A stretch of DNA of 64,000 nt from contig NZ_FNFN01000003.1 in the NCBI RefSeq assembly GCF_900101045.1, positions 1 through 64,000 of the forward strand, given 5' to 3'. This stretch comes from Nocardioides sp. YR527 (GTDB lineage Bacteria; Actinomycetota; Actinomycetes; Propionibacteriales; Nocardioidaceae). Numbering within the stretch: the first letter of the stretch is position 1; each line of letters begins with the position of its first letter. The notes under the pieces were generated by a model. The model saw only the letters and a program-made list of their open reading frames with translations, was not told the DNA's origin and searched no databases. Of the stretch, positions 49,680 through 57,682 are shown one piece after another. The position numbers and the translations under genes were made by a program.

Positions 49680-49796
49680 TGCGCCCGCGACTACGAGGTC
49701 CAGGAGACCCAGCTGGTCGTGGATGCGGTCGAGGGCCGAGGCGAGGGCGACGGGGTCGCGTACGTCGGTGGCCACGGCGCTCAGCTCGACGCTCTC
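49680..49796 (-). pseudogene. Remnant of a short-chain dehydrogenase
   Basis: Translated on the minus strand, SAVATDVRDPVALASALDR...GLLDLVVAGAG is the segment around the SDR cofactor Asp (TDVRD) up to the NAG motif. No start, Rossmann glycine motif, catalytic Tyr or C-terminus is present. It overlaps the end of the flavin reductase gene and the head of the MmyB regulator, so only about 36 codons remain. Confidence 0.5.
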
Positions 49797-50361
49797 AGGT
49801 CGTGAGGTAGTGCCATCGGGTCATCCTCGATCGCAGGTCCAGTGTTCGGCCGTTGGTGGAGAAGGTGCCGTCGCCGCGATGGTGCAGCTCCCCGGAGCCC
49901 CTGCGTCGCTCATCCAGCCACACCTGGACCGGCTCGAGGATCCAGAGGTGGTAGTCGTCCACCAAGCGGTCGTTGGCGACGCGGCACTCGATGTTGGCGA
50001 AGCACTCCGCCACCAGCGGCGCGGCGACCTGCCGGGCGGGGAGCGGGGTGAACCCGAAGCGCTCCCACTTGTCGATCTCCGCGCCGGTGGTGTTCCCGAC
50101 GTCCACGACCTTCTCCGCGATGTCAGCAGAGGGGATAGCCACGACGCACTCCCGTGTCCGGCGCAGCGCAGCGTAGGAGTGGTCCCAGGGGCCGAGCACC
50201 AGGGCCAGCGCGCCGCCGTGCACCACGGGCATGTTGAAGCCGTTCGTCATCAGGTTCGGCCCGTCGTCGCCGGCGGTGGAGACCAGGACGACCGGTCCCG
50301 GCTCGATCAGCCGGTGCACGTTCTCGATCGGGTACTCGATGGGTTCGTCATGGTGTGACAT
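49795..50361 (-). CDS. Flavin reductase-like domain protein
   Basis: 188 aa. IEPGPVVLVSTAGDDGPNLMTNGFNMPVVHGGALALVLGPWDHSYAALRRTRECVVAIPSADIAEKVVDVG (about 20-90) and FANIECRVANDRLV (about 120-135) match the flavin reductase-like (FMN-binding split barrel) family, which binds FMN and usually supplies reduced flavin or acts on an unknown substrate. It starts 10 bases after the stop of the upstream gene on the minus strand, so the two form an operon. Confidence 0.87.
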   Translation of the reverse strand: MSHHDEPIEYPIENVHRLIEPGPVVLVSTAGDDGPNLMTNGFNMPVVHGGALALVLGPWDHSYAALRRTRECVVAIPSADIAEKVVDVGNTTGAEIDKWERFGFTPLPARQVAAPLVAECFANIECRVANDRLVDDYHLWILEPVQVWLDERRRGSGELHHRGDGTFSTNGRTLDLRSRMTRWHYLTT

Positions 50362-50371
50362 GTCTTCTCTC

Positions 50372-51028
50372 CTAGTTCCGTTCCATTACGAAGCCGGCGT
50401 GGTGCAGCTCCTCGTCGACGAACCGACCGAACGCCCAGAAGCCCGAGTCGTCGAGGTAGACGATGCGGTTCCGGTAGAGCCAGAAGGCACCCACGTAGGC
50501 GTTGCGCCGTCCGGCACGGGTCTCGTCGTAGCGCCCGATGCTGTGCAGGTGCTGGTGCAGGTAGCCGGTGCGGTCCACCCACGTGCCCCACCGGGGGTCG
50601 AGGGCTCCGACCGCGTCGGCGTGGGCGCGGCTGTCGACGATCGGCTCGCCGTCGCGCGCCACGATCTGCCCGTCGACGACGGCGAGCACCAGATGCTCAG
50701 GAGCCACCACGAGCTGGTGGAGCGCCGCGCTGCGCGTCACGCCGCCGGCCACCACCACGAAGCTTGCCTGGCTGCCCGGGGTGGGCACCGGGGACCCGTC
50801 CCGTCCGGGGTGCTCACTCAGCACGGTCGCGTCCAGCAGCGGGACCAGGGTCGCGCCGGCCGCAGGGATCTCCAGGGCCGGCGATCCTGCGGCGAGCCCC
50901 GCGTCCGCCACGGCGGCGATCCGCTCGCCCACCACTCGGATGCTGCTCACCCGGCCGTCGTACGCGGGATCCAGGCTGAGGATCCTTGCGTCGCGGACCA
51001 GAAGCTCGGTGTCGTGTTCGTCTGCCAT
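50372..51028 (-). CDS. Atu4866-domain protein fused to an amidohydrolase N-terminal fragment
   Basis: 218 aa from ATG 51028. Residues about 1-65 (DTELLVRDARILSLDPAYDGRVSSIRVVGERIAAVADAG) are the composite beta domain of metal-dependent amidohydrolases. Residues about 70-125 include a second amidohydrolase-end-like stretch (LVLAVVDGQIVARDGEP). The metal-binding TIM barrel with HxH is absent. The C-terminus (about 160-218; RYDETRAGRRNAYVGAFWLYRNRIVYLDDSGFWAFGRFVDEELHHAGFVMER) is an Atu4866-type domain. Function unknown. Confidence 0.7.
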   Translation of the reverse strand: MADEHDTELLVRDARILSLDPAYDGRVSSIRVVGERIAAVADAGLAAGSPALEIPAAGATLVPLLDATVLSEHPGRDGSPVPTPGSQASFVVVAGGVTRSAALHQLVVAPEHLVLAVVDGQIVARDGEPIVDSRAHADAVGALDPRWGTWVDRTGYLHQHLHSIGRYDETRAGRRNAYVGAFWLYRNRIVYLDDSGFWAFGRFVDEELHHAGFVMERN

Positions 51029-51196
51029 GTCGCCACCGTAGGGAGGCCGTCGCGCCGCAAACAGGACGCCGTACACCCATGTTCGCGCGGAAGGTGGGAG
51101 GCGCGCACCCAGGAAGCACATGTCCTGGTTCGAGGTGCTGCGCGTTCCTAGCGTCGGTCACGTCACCCGGTCCACCGAAGAACAGGAAGCCACCTC

Positions 51197-52000
51197 ATGA
51201 CCGAGAACAACACCAACACCACCACCGCGCAGGTCCTCACCGGAGCACCCCTGGCCGGCCGTGTCGCCGTCGTGACCGGCGCTTCGAGCGGCATCGGCGA
51301 GGCGACCGCGGAGCGACTCGCGGAGCTCGGCGCCAGCGTCGCCCTGATCGCCCGTCGCGAGGGCCGCCTCAAGGAGCTGGAAGGCCGGATCGTCGCGGCC
51401 GGCGGACGGGCCGTGGCGATCCCGACCGACGTCACCGACCGGGCCGCGATGGACGCGGCGCGGGAGCGTGTGGGTCGTGAGCTCGGCACCGTCGATCTGG
51501 TCTTCGCCAACGCGGGCGTTCAGCTCATCTCCGAGATCGTCGACCTCGAGGTCGACGACTGGGACGCCCAGATCGACCTCAACATCAAGGGCGTCATGAA
51601 CACCATCCGGGCGTGGGTGCGGGACCTCGAGGCCAGCGCCGCGGAGGGCAAGCCGGCCGACCTCGTCGTGACCTCCAGCATCGCCGCGACCCGAGTGCTG
51701 GAGAAGTTCCAGGTCTACTCCGGCACGAAGGCCTACATCACCCAGCTCGTCCGTCTCCTGCGCACCGAGCTCGGCCGCAAGAACGTCCGGGTCTCCAGCG
51801 TCGCGCCCGGCATGGTCGACACCGAGCTGCCGGACCACGTCACCGACGCCGACGCCTCCCGGCTGATGGCCGACCTGATCGAGCAGATCGACGTCCTGCA
51901 GTCGGCCGACGTGGCTGAGACGGTCGCGTTCCTGGCCGCTGTCCCGGCGCACGTGAACCTGACCGAGATCACCATCCTGCCCACGGCGCAGGCGATCTGA
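51197..52000 (+). CDS. Short-chain dehydrogenase/reductase (SDR)
   Basis: 267 aa. Rossmann motif GASSGIGEATAERL (about 24-37), Asp for adenine in IPTDVTDRAAM, NAG motif FANAGVQLIS, Ser in TSSIAATR and catalytic Tyr/Lys in YSGTKAYITQL (about 175-185). Classical NADP(H)-type SDR with Arg after the first strand (IARREGRL). The divergent Atu4866 gene and the flavin reductase lie upstream; a terminator follows. Substrate unknown. Confidence 0.9.
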   Translation: MTENNTNTTTAQVLTGAPLAGRVAVVTGASSGIGEATAERLAELGASVALIARREGRLKELEGRIVAAGGRAVAIPTDVTDRAAMDAARERVGRELGTVDLVFANAGVQLISEIVDLEVDDWDAQIDLNIKGVMNTIRAWVRDLEASAAEGKPADLVVTSSIAATRVLEKFQVYSGTKAYITQLVRLLRTELGRKNVRVSSVAPGMVDTELPDHVTDADASRLMADLIEQIDVLQSADVAETVAFLAAVPAHVNLTEITILPTAQAI

Positions 52001-52023
52001 CCACGCTGCGAGCTGTCGCACGA

Positions 52024-52060
52024 CCGGAGCCGCAGGTCCGCTGCTGATCTGCGGCTCCGG
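52024..52060 (+). terminator. Terminator after the SDR gene
   Basis: CCGGAGCCGCAG (52024-52035) pairs perfectly with CTGCGGCTCCGG (52049-52060) around a 13-base loop. The rest of the 275-bp gap to 52276 contains no supported gene. Confidence 0.75.
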
Positions 52061-52275
52061 GTCGGCCGGCGGCGAGTCCGCCGGAGTCCGGCCCTTCGCC
52101 CCCGCTTCCGACAGGGGCCTTCTTCGGGTTCTTCACCGAGCCCTTCGTGCCCTCGTCGACCTGAGCGCAGACGCGTACGCGAGTCACTACCGAAACGGAC
52201 ACGTCCGAGCACGTCCCGGGGCACGATCATTGCCGGCAGGTGCTGCTGGGTGCGGCTGCTCCGGGCGGTTCGTCG

Positions 52276-52908
52276 CTAGTCGCCAGAGCTGTGCGCGGCG
52301 TACCGCGTGACCATCGTGGTCACGGCTTCGGCGATGACCTCGGTGGTGCGGGTGCTGCTCACCGACCAGTCCGGGACGAGAAGTCGGGGCCAGAAGAGGT
52401 AGTTCGAGATCATCCCGAGGAACTGGGTCGTCGCCAGGTCTGCGTCCGCGACGATTGCGGTCCCGGCCTCGGCCTCGGCGAGGAGATAGTCCCGCACCGA
52501 CTCGAACCACGGCATCTTGCCCTGGGCGAACTGTGCCCGGGCGAGCTCGGGGAAGCGCGGCAGCTCGGCGATGACGATCCGGAAGAGATCCGTCATCTCG
52601 GGGCGGGTCAGCAGTGCGGCGTATTTCTGGCCGATGGTCGTCAGCCCGGCAGAGACGTCTCCGGCTTCTGGCACCTCGAGTACGTCGGCACTCGTCCACG
52701 ACTCGGTCACGATCGCGTCGAACAACGCGGCTTTGGTCGGGAACTGCTTGAACAGCGTGGCCTTCGAGACGCCCGCACTCTCGGCGATCCGTGCCAGCGA
52801 GGACCGGTCATAGCCGAGCTCGAGGAACAGCCCGGTCGCTGCCCGCACGATCAGGGCGCGCTTCTCGTCAGCAACCCGTTGGTGGTACGGCGACGTAGTG
52901 GAACTCAC
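52276..52908 (-). CDS. TetR family transcriptional regulator
   Basis: 210 aa from GTG 52908, chosen because TACACT stands six bases upstream, giving a leaderless transcript. The HTH (about 15-60: RALIVRAATGLFLELGYDRSSLARIAESAGVSKATLFKQFPTKAALFDAIV) is typical; the ligand domain follows. Two copies of GGTGAGT-N6-ACTCACC lie between it and the divergent SDR gene, so it most likely represses both. Confidence 0.88.
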   Translation of the reverse strand: MSSTTSPYHQRVADEKRALIVRAATGLFLELGYDRSSLARIAESAGVSKATLFKQFPTKAALFDAIVTESWTSADVLEVPEAGDVSAGLTTIGQKYAALLTRPEMTDLFRIVIAELPRFPELARAQFAQGKMPWFESVRDYLLAEAEAGTAIVADADLATTQFLGMISNYLFWPRLLVPDWSVSSTRTTEVIAEAVTTMVTRYAAHSSGD

Positions 52909-52924
52909 GAGTCCAGTGTAGCGA

Positions 52925-52944
52925 GGTGAGTGGCTTGACTCACC
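52925..52944. promoter_or_regulatory. TetR operator copy 1
   Basis: GGTGAGT-GGCTTG-ACTCACC, 7-bp inverted repeat arms with 6-base spacer, just upstream of the TetR gene's -10. Identical arms recur at 52970-52989. Confidence 0.78.
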
Positions 52945-52969
52945 ACTTCGGGTCATCTAGTCTCCTAAT

Positions 52970-52989
52970 GGTGAGTCGATCGACTCACC
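52970..52989. promoter_or_regulatory. TetR operator copy 2
   Basis: GGTGAGT-CGATCG-ACTCACC, a perfect 20-bp palindrome, 22 bases before the divergent SDR start and before its AAGGAG. Centre-to-centre distance from copy 1 is 45 bp. Confidence 0.82.
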
Positions 52990-53011
52990 ACCTTCTCTTC
53001 AAGGAGTTCTC

Positions 53012-53791
53012 ATGTCGACCTTCGACAATCACACCGTCCTCGTCACTGGTGGCACCGGCGGCCAGGGCGCCAGTCACGTGCGCGCGTTCCATGCGGCCGG
53101 CGCGAACGTACTCATCGGCGACATCGACGCGACTCGGGGTGCGTCGCTGGCCGAGGAGCTCGGCGAACGGGCTCGTTTCGTCCGTCTGGACGTCACCGAC
53201 GAGAGCTCGTGGGACGCAGCCGTGGCTGTGGGCGAGGAGGCGTTCGGTGCCATCACGGTGCTGGTCAACAACGCCGGTGTCCAGAACCCGGCCGCTCTCA
53301 TCGAGAGCACCGACCGGCGGACCTGGGACCGCATCCTCGACATCAACCTGACCGGCACCTTCCTGGGCATCAAGGCGGCTGCGCCCGCTCTGCGGCGTGC
53401 GGGCGGCGGTGCCATCGTGAACATCGCCTCCACCTCGGGAATCGGCGGCACTGCGCACTACGCGCCCTACGTCGCCAGCAAGTGGGCGGTCCGCGGACTC
53501 ACTCAGACCGCCGCCTTGGAACTCGGCCGCGACAACATCCGGGTCAATGCGATCCATCCGGGAGTCATCGCCACGCCGTTCATCACCGAGCCTGCCGCCG
53601 GCAGCGACGCCCCGATCTCCGACTTCTACTCGCCCGAGCCCTTTGCCGTCCCGCGCCTCGGTGAGCCGGGGGACGTGACCCGTCTGCTGCTCTTCCTGGC
53701 CTCGCCGGAGTCGTCGTTCATCACCGGTGGTGAGTACGTCGTCGACGGCGGGCTGCTGCTCGGCCCTGCGCTGAAGGACCAGGCCGCGTGA
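53012..53791 (+). CDS. Short-chain dehydrogenase/reductase
   Basis: 259 aa, ATG 53012 with AAGGAG upstream. Cofactor motif TGGTGGQGASHV (about 12-23), Asp-Ile-Asp after beta-2 (GDIDATRG) indicating NAD(H), NNAG at 86-89, STSGIGGTAHYAPYVASKWAV with catalytic Ser, Tyr and Lys (about 137-158), and the PGVIATPFI loop. Close to the 3-alpha/20-beta-hydroxysteroid dehydrogenase branch. Controlled by the divergent TetR and coupled (GTGA) to the F420-type reductase downstream. Confidence 0.92.
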   Translation: MSTFDNHTVLVTGGTGGQGASHVRAFHAAGANVLIGDIDATRGASLAEELGERARFVRLDVTDESSWDAAVAVGEEAFGAITVLVNNAGVQNPAALIESTDRRTWDRILDINLTGTFLGIKAAAPALRRAGGGAIVNIASTSGIGGTAHYAPYVASKWAVRGLTQTAALELGRDNIRVNAIHPGVIATPFITEPAAGSDAPISDFYSPEPFAVPRLGEPGDVTRLLLFLASPESSFITGGEYVVDGGLLLGPALKDQAA

Positions 53792-54231
53792 GCGCTGACT
53801 CGCCCCTCGCGCTGTGGCCCGACGAAGTGCGTCGGGCCGTGGAGATCACGCCGGCGGCGGGCACTCGGGAGCGGATCATCGACATCACCACCACGGGGCG
53901 TCGCACCGGACTGCCTCGGCGACTCGAGATCTTCTTCTATCGGGCGCACGGTCGGACCTACCTGTGCAGCGGGGCGGGCGGCGGCGCCACGAGCTGGTAT
54001 GCCAACCTCCTGGCGGATCCGACGTTCGTCTTCCACCTCAAGCACGGCGTGCGTGCCGACCTGCCGGCCCGGGCCACGCCTGTCACGGATCCGAGCGAAC
54101 GGCGCGCCATCCTCGAGGTGATCGTCGACGACCTCAACCAACCCCACGATCCAGGCACCATCGCACCGACCAGGCTCGAGGACTGGCTCAGCAGTCGCAT
54201 CATGCGCGTGGAGTTCGACCGCCCTGTCTGA
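53788..54231 (+). CDS. F420-type nitroreductase/quinone reductase (Ddn-like)
   Basis: 147 aa from GTG 53788, overlapping the SDR stop. RERIIDITTTGRRTGLPRRLEIFFYRAHGRTYLCSGAGGGATSWYANLLADPTFVFHLKHG (about 27-88) has the split-barrel (DUF385) signature, in which TTGRRTG and the W-x-N-L-x-A-x-P sequences bind deazaflavin F420. Ddn-type enzymes reduce quinones or nitro compounds. It is the second gene of the TetR-controlled operon. Confidence 0.87.
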   Translation: MSADSPLALWPDEVRRAVEITPAAGTRERIIDITTTGRRTGLPRRLEIFFYRAHGRTYLCSGAGGGATSWYANLLADPTFVFHLKHGVRADLPARATPVTDPSERRAILEVIVDDLNQPHDPGTIAPTRLEDWLSSRIMRVEFDRPV

Positions 54232-54240
54232 CGTCGGGCG

Positions 54241-54750
54241 TTACGGTCGCGCGTCGGTCGCGGGCGCCCACCCCTCCTCCTCGCGGATGCCCTGCATGAT
54301 CCGGTGGCCGATCTCGCGCAGCTGTCGCGTCTGCGACGCCGTCAGTCGGTCGAGCACGAGCCTGCGGACGACCTGTACGTGGCCGGGTGAGGCCTGGCGG
54401 ACCTTCTCCGCGCCGGACTCGGTGAGGATGGCCAGGGTGTAGCGCCCGTCGGCAGGGTCGGGGGTGCGGCGCAGCCACCCTCGCGACTCCAAGCGTGTGG
54501 CGGCTCGCGAGAGCCGCGACAGCGTGCTGTTGGCGTACCCGGCCAGCACGCTCATGCGGAGGGTGCTCTCGGGCGACTCCGCGAGGGCGTACAGAACGCC
54601 GTACTCGAAGTGGGTCAGCTCCGCGTCGCGCTGGAGCTGGCTGTCCAGAGCCGGGGGTAGCCACTCCAGCACGGTCGCCAGGGCGGCCCATGCCTCCAAG
54701 TCCTCGCCGGCGAGGGGCGCGGTCGAGGCGGCGGGATTGTGATCGGACAT
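54241..54750 (-). CDS. MarR family transcriptional regulator
   Basis: 169 aa from ATG 54750; upstream frame is not needed. wHTH (about 38-105: LTHFEYGVLYALAESPESTLRMSVLAGYANSTLSRLSRAATRLESRGWLRRTPDPADGRYTLAILTESG) is classical MarR with the DxRxxxv wing (DPADGRYT). Divergent from the SDR at 54866 with two 16-bp palindromes between. Confidence 0.9.
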   Translation of the reverse strand: MSDHNPAASTAPLAGEDLEAWAALATVLEWLPPALDSQLQRDAELTHFEYGVLYALAESPESTLRMSVLAGYANSTLSRLSRAATRLESRGWLRRTPDPADGRYTLAILTESGAEKVRQASPGHVQVVRRLVLDRLTASQTRQLREIGHRIMQGIREEEGWAPATDARP

Positions 54751-54781
54751 GGCGGCAGCGTACGGCAGGGCGGCTCGATGA

Positions 54782-54797
54782 ACTTGCTCAGGCAAGT
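54782..54797. promoter_or_regulatory. MarR operator copy 1
   Basis: ACTTGC-TCAG-GCAAGT, a 6-bp inverted repeat; the reverse-complement form is at 54815-54830, 33 bases downstream. Lies between the MarR gene and the divergent SDR gene. Confidence 0.72.
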
Positions 54798-54814
54798 GAA
54801 TCTGTCTACATTTG

Positions 54815-54830
54815 ACTTGCCTGAGCAAGT
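54815..54830. promoter_or_regulatory. MarR operator copy 2
   Basis: ACTTGC-CTGA-GCAAGT, the mirror copy of 54782-54797, 23 bases before AAGGAG (54853-54858) of the SDR gene. The pair implies autorepression and repression of the SDR. Confidence 0.75.
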
Positions 54831-54865
54831 CAAATGGTCGGAGTCGACCGATGAAGGAGAACGAG

Positions 54866-55657
54866 ATGGACATGGGTCTGAACGGCAAGAGGGCCTTCGT
54901 GAGCGGGTCGACGCAGGGCATCGGCTTCGCCGTCGCGCGGGCACTCGCCGCGGAGGGGGCGGCCGTGATCCTGAACGGACGAACCGCCGATCGGGTGGAC
55001 GACGCCGTCGAGAGGCTCCGTGCCTTCGTCCCGACCGCTGACGTGTCGGGGATCGCCGCCGACTTCGCCCATGCTGATCAGGTGCGCGACCTGATGGGCA
55101 GGCTCGGCGAGGTCGACATCCTGGTCAACAACGTCGGCGTCTTCGAGGTCAAGGCGTTCGATGACATCTCCGACGACGACTGGCAGCGCTACCTCGAGGT
55201 CAACCTCATGAGCGCAGTACGCCTGTCGCGGCACGCGCTGCCCGCGATGCTGGCCTCGGGCTGGGGGAGGATCATCTTCGTCAGCAGCGAGTCCGGGGTG
55301 AACGTCCCTGCCGACATGACGCACTACGGAGTGACCAAGGCCGGGGCGCTGGCGCTGGGCAACGGCCTGGCCAAGCTCACGCGTGGCACGAGCGTCACCG
55401 TCAACACGATCCTCGGCGGGCCGACGTACTCCGACGGCGTCGCGTCGGCCATCGAGAGCATCGCCCAGGGCCAGGGGGTGCCGGCAGAGCAGCTGAAGGG
55501 CGCCGTCGCCTCGGGCAACACGACGTCGCTGCTGCAGCGCTTCATCGAGCCGGACGAGATCGCGCACCTCGCCGTCTACGTGGCGAGCCCGCTCTCGTCG
55601 GCCACCAACGGCGCCGCGCTCCGTGCCGACGGAGGCGTCCTAACCGGCATGCTGTGA
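54866..55657 (+). CDS. Short-chain dehydrogenase/reductase
   Basis: 263 aa from ATG 54866 (AAGGAG seven bases upstream; an ATG at 54851 lies before the ribosome binding site). GSTQGIGFAVARAL (about 13-26), NNVGVFEV in place of NNAG (about 89), SSESGVNVPADMTHYGVTKAGAL with Ser/Tyr/Lys (about 140-162), and GGPTYSDGV loop. Typical SDR. The MarR regulator and operators sit just upstream, so it is probably induced by that regulator's ligand. Confidence 0.9.
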   Translation: MDMGLNGKRAFVSGSTQGIGFAVARALAAEGAAVILNGRTADRVDDAVERLRAFVPTADVSGIAADFAHADQVRDLMGRLGEVDILVNNVGVFEVKAFDDISDDDWQRYLEVNLMSAVRLSRHALPAMLASGWGRIIFVSSESGVNVPADMTHYGVTKAGALALGNGLAKLTRGTSVTVNTILGGPTYSDGVASAIESIAQGQGVPAEQLKGAVASGNTTSLLQRFIEPDEIAHLAVYVASPLSSATNGAALRADGGVLTGML

Positions 55658-55748
55658 GGCCGCGGGCCTCTACCTCCCCTCCCTCGTGGACCTCGGGGAC
55701 GGGCTCTTCCGGGTAGTCCGGGTGGATCAGGGCCATTGGAGATCGTTA

Positions 55749-55761
55749 TTGCGTCAAGCAA
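55749..55761. promoter_or_regulatory. Possible MarR operator upstream of the second MarR gene
   Basis: TTGCGTCAAGCAA, an inverted repeat (TTGC/GCAA, 5-base spacer), 22 bases before the ATG of the MarR gene at 55783. Consistent with autoregulation, but only one copy is seen. Confidence 0.5.
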
Positions 55762-55782
55762 CTACCCGCTAGCCTCCTTGGT

Positions 55783-56283
55783 ATGGATGATCGGCGGGCA
55801 GCAACTGGGGAGGTGGCCCCACTGTCGCCCGAGGAGGAGACTGCCTGGCGTGCGTTGGGGCGTGCAGTCGTGGTGATCCCGCGGGTGCTCGACGCCGATC
55901 TCATGCAGTCGGAGGGTCTGAGCCTCACGGAGTACACCGTGCTGATGAACCTGTCCGAGGCTCCCGAGCGCTCGTTGCGTATGAGCGAGCTCGCCAACTA
56001 CGTCGCGATCTCGGTCAGCGGGCTGACCCGCGTCGTCGAGCGGTTGGAGCGGACCGGCTTGGTCGAGCGGGTCCGTTCGACGGCGGACGGTCGCGGCCAG
56101 CTGGCGCGCCTGACCCCGGCCGGAATGAAGTGTCTGAAGAGGGCTTGGCCGGTGCACCTGGAGAGCGTCCGGCGCCACGTGATGGATCATCTCCAGAACG
56201 TCGATCTGGGTGCGTTCGCTGATGCTCTCGCGGCGATCGCTCAGGCCGAGGTCGGACCGCCGGTTCGCCGCCGAGGTCGCTGA
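55783..56283 (+). CDS. MarR family transcriptional regulator
   Basis: 166 aa. wHTH (about 45-115: LSLTEYTVLMNLSEAPERSLRMSELANYVAISVSGLTRVVERLERTGLVERVRSTADGRGQLARLTPAG) with the MarR wing. An autoregulatory palindrome lies in front. It is convergent with the NmrA-like/FMN-reductase/LLM operon (56343-58870), which it might control, though the LLM gene has its own TTGTGCGCACAA site. Confidence 0.88.
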   Translation: MDDRRAATGEVAPLSPEEETAWRALGRAVVVIPRVLDADLMQSEGLSLTEYTVLMNLSEAPERSLRMSELANYVAISVSGLTRVVERLERTGLVERVRSTADGRGQLARLTPAGMKCLKRAWPVHLESVRRHVMDHLQNVDLGAFADALAAIAQAEVGPPVRRRGR

Positions 56284-56342
56284 CGATCGGCTGCGGCCGG
56301 GCCCGAGCCGTCGGCTGGCTGCTCGTCGCCGCCGCCGTGTGC

Positions 56343-56999
56343 TCAGTCCTTGTTCACGTTTGCCCGGACGGCCTCACGGATCGGGGTCGTGCCGGTGTTG
56401 AGCTCGAGGATCTGTCGTCGGATGCGCGGCTCGTGGAGCAGTTCGGCGAGGGTCTCGGCGACGTCGGCACGGACGATCTCGCCATGGGCCTCCGCCGGGC
56501 CGAGTGAGATCGTGCCGACGGCAGGGTCATCAAGCAGCAGCGACGGCCGGAGGATCACCCAGTCCAGGTCGCTGCGGGTGACGGCGATGTCGGCCTGCTT
56601 CTTGACGGCGAAGTAGTACTCGACCTCCTCTGGATTGTCCCGCTCGCGCCAGGACTCGGGAAGCACCGAGACCAGTAGGAACCGGTTGACCTTCGCCAGG
56701 CGTGCCGCCTCCAGGGCCTTGACGACTCCGTCACCGTCGATGGCCTTGGTGACTTCGCGGGTACCGCCGTTGGAGCCGGCGGTGTAGACGATCGCGTCGG
56801 ATCCGGTCAGTGCCTCTGCCAGCTCCGGGGCTGACATCGTGCTCAACTCGCCCAGTGTGGTCTCGACGCCTCGGGCAGCGAGGTCGGCCTGCTGGACTGC
56901 GGTCCTGACCAGCCCGCGGACCTCGATACCGCGGGCGGTCAGCTTGTCGGCCAACAGGGTGCCGATCGCGCCGCTGATGCCGAGGATGAACACCTTCAC
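56343..56999 (-). CDS. NAD(P)H-binding (NmrA/atypical SDR) protein
   Basis: 218 aa. MKVFILGISGAIGTLLADKL (Rossmann GxxGxxG-like), VRGLVRTAVQ (Arg for NADP), LVSVLPESWRERDNPEEVEYYFAVKKQADIAVTRSDLDWVILRPSLLLDDPAVG match the NAD(P)H-binding SDR-like (YwnB/NmrA) group. No catalytic Tyr-x-x-x-Lys is obvious (YYFAVKK is close). Overlaps the FMN reductase gene by 4 bases and is the last gene of the LLM operon. Confidence 0.87.
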   Translation of the reverse strand: MKVFILGISGAIGTLLADKLTARGIEVRGLVRTAVQQADLAARGVETTLGELSTMSAPELAEALTGSDAIVYTAGSNGGTREVTKAIDGDGVVKALEAARLAKVNRFLLVSVLPESWRERDNPEEVEYYFAVKKQADIAVTRSDLDWVILRPSLLLDDPAVGTISLGPAEAHGEIVRADVAETLAELLHEPRIRRQILELNTGTTPIREAVRANVNKD

Positions 57000-57682
57000 G
57001 TTCCGTGCTCCGTGTCGCCCCCAGTCGCGAGACGCATGAGGTCGGTGGAGAAGTCGACGTCGCTGATCGATTGCGGTGCGCCCGCGGCGTTGCCGCCGAA
57101 CTGGTGGCGATGGTGGCGCCAGTTCTGTTCGGCGATCTGGGCGCCGGTCCCGTTGCGCAGGAAGACGGCCAGCTCGCCGCCGGCTCGAGTGATCCGGTCG
57201 CCCAGATCTGGTGAGCTCCAGTCCTCGGGGGCGGCGTACAGGGATGTCGGCATCGGGATCGCACGCAGGAACGCGAACAGCGGCCGGAGCTGCTCGTCGA
57301 CGACCATGGCGTGCCGGCTCGTGCCTCCGGTGGCCGCCAGGATGACCGGCTTGGCGATGAGCAGGTCGTTGTCGAGAAGGTCCGCGAAGGACTTGAACAG
57401 CCCGCTGACCCCGGCCTTGTAGACGGGGGTGCTCGCGATGATCCCATCGGAGTCGGCGAGGTCGTCGATGGCGGCGGTGACCTTTCGACTCGGCATGCCT
57501 GAGACCAGCGCCTGGGCGATGTCGACCGCGATCGTCGACAGATCGATCGAGCGGAACGTCGCGCTCAGGTCGGAGTCACCCAGGGCCTCGGCGGTACGTC
57601 GGGCCGCTCGGTCGGCGAGGAGCCGGGTCGAGGACGGGTCGCTGACACCGGCCGTGAGGACGGCGATCGTCACCTCGTTCAT
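56996..57682 (-). CDS. NADPH-dependent FMN reductase (CE1759 type)
   Basis: 228 aa from ATG 57682, which overlaps the stop of the LLM gene (ATGA). Flavodoxin-like fold: VTIAVLTAGVSDPSSTRLLADRAARR (about 4-30), DDLADSDGIIASTPVYKAGVSGLFKSFADLLDNDLLIAKPVILAATGGTSRHAMVVDEQLRPLFAFLRA (about 70-140). CE1759-type reductases are encoded beside CE1758-type LLM monooxygenases and supply FMNH2. Same pairing here. Confidence 0.88.
   Translation of the reverse strand: MNEVTIAVLTAGVSDPSSTRLLADRAARRTAEALGDSDLSATFRSIDLSTIAVDIAQALVSGMPSRKVTAAIDDLADSDGIIASTPVYKAGVSGLFKSFADLLDNDLLIAKPVILAATGGTSRHAMVVDEQLRPLFAFLRAIPMPTSLYAAPEDWSSPDLGDRITRAGGELAVFLRNGTGAQIAEQNWRHHRHQFGGNAAGAPQSISDVDFSTDLMRLATGGDTEHGT

Noticed and set aside
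52001..52275. A 77-codon minus-strand frame with a Lys/Pro-rich stretch
   Set aside because: It overlaps the SDR terminator, has no ribosome binding site and no similarity I recognise.
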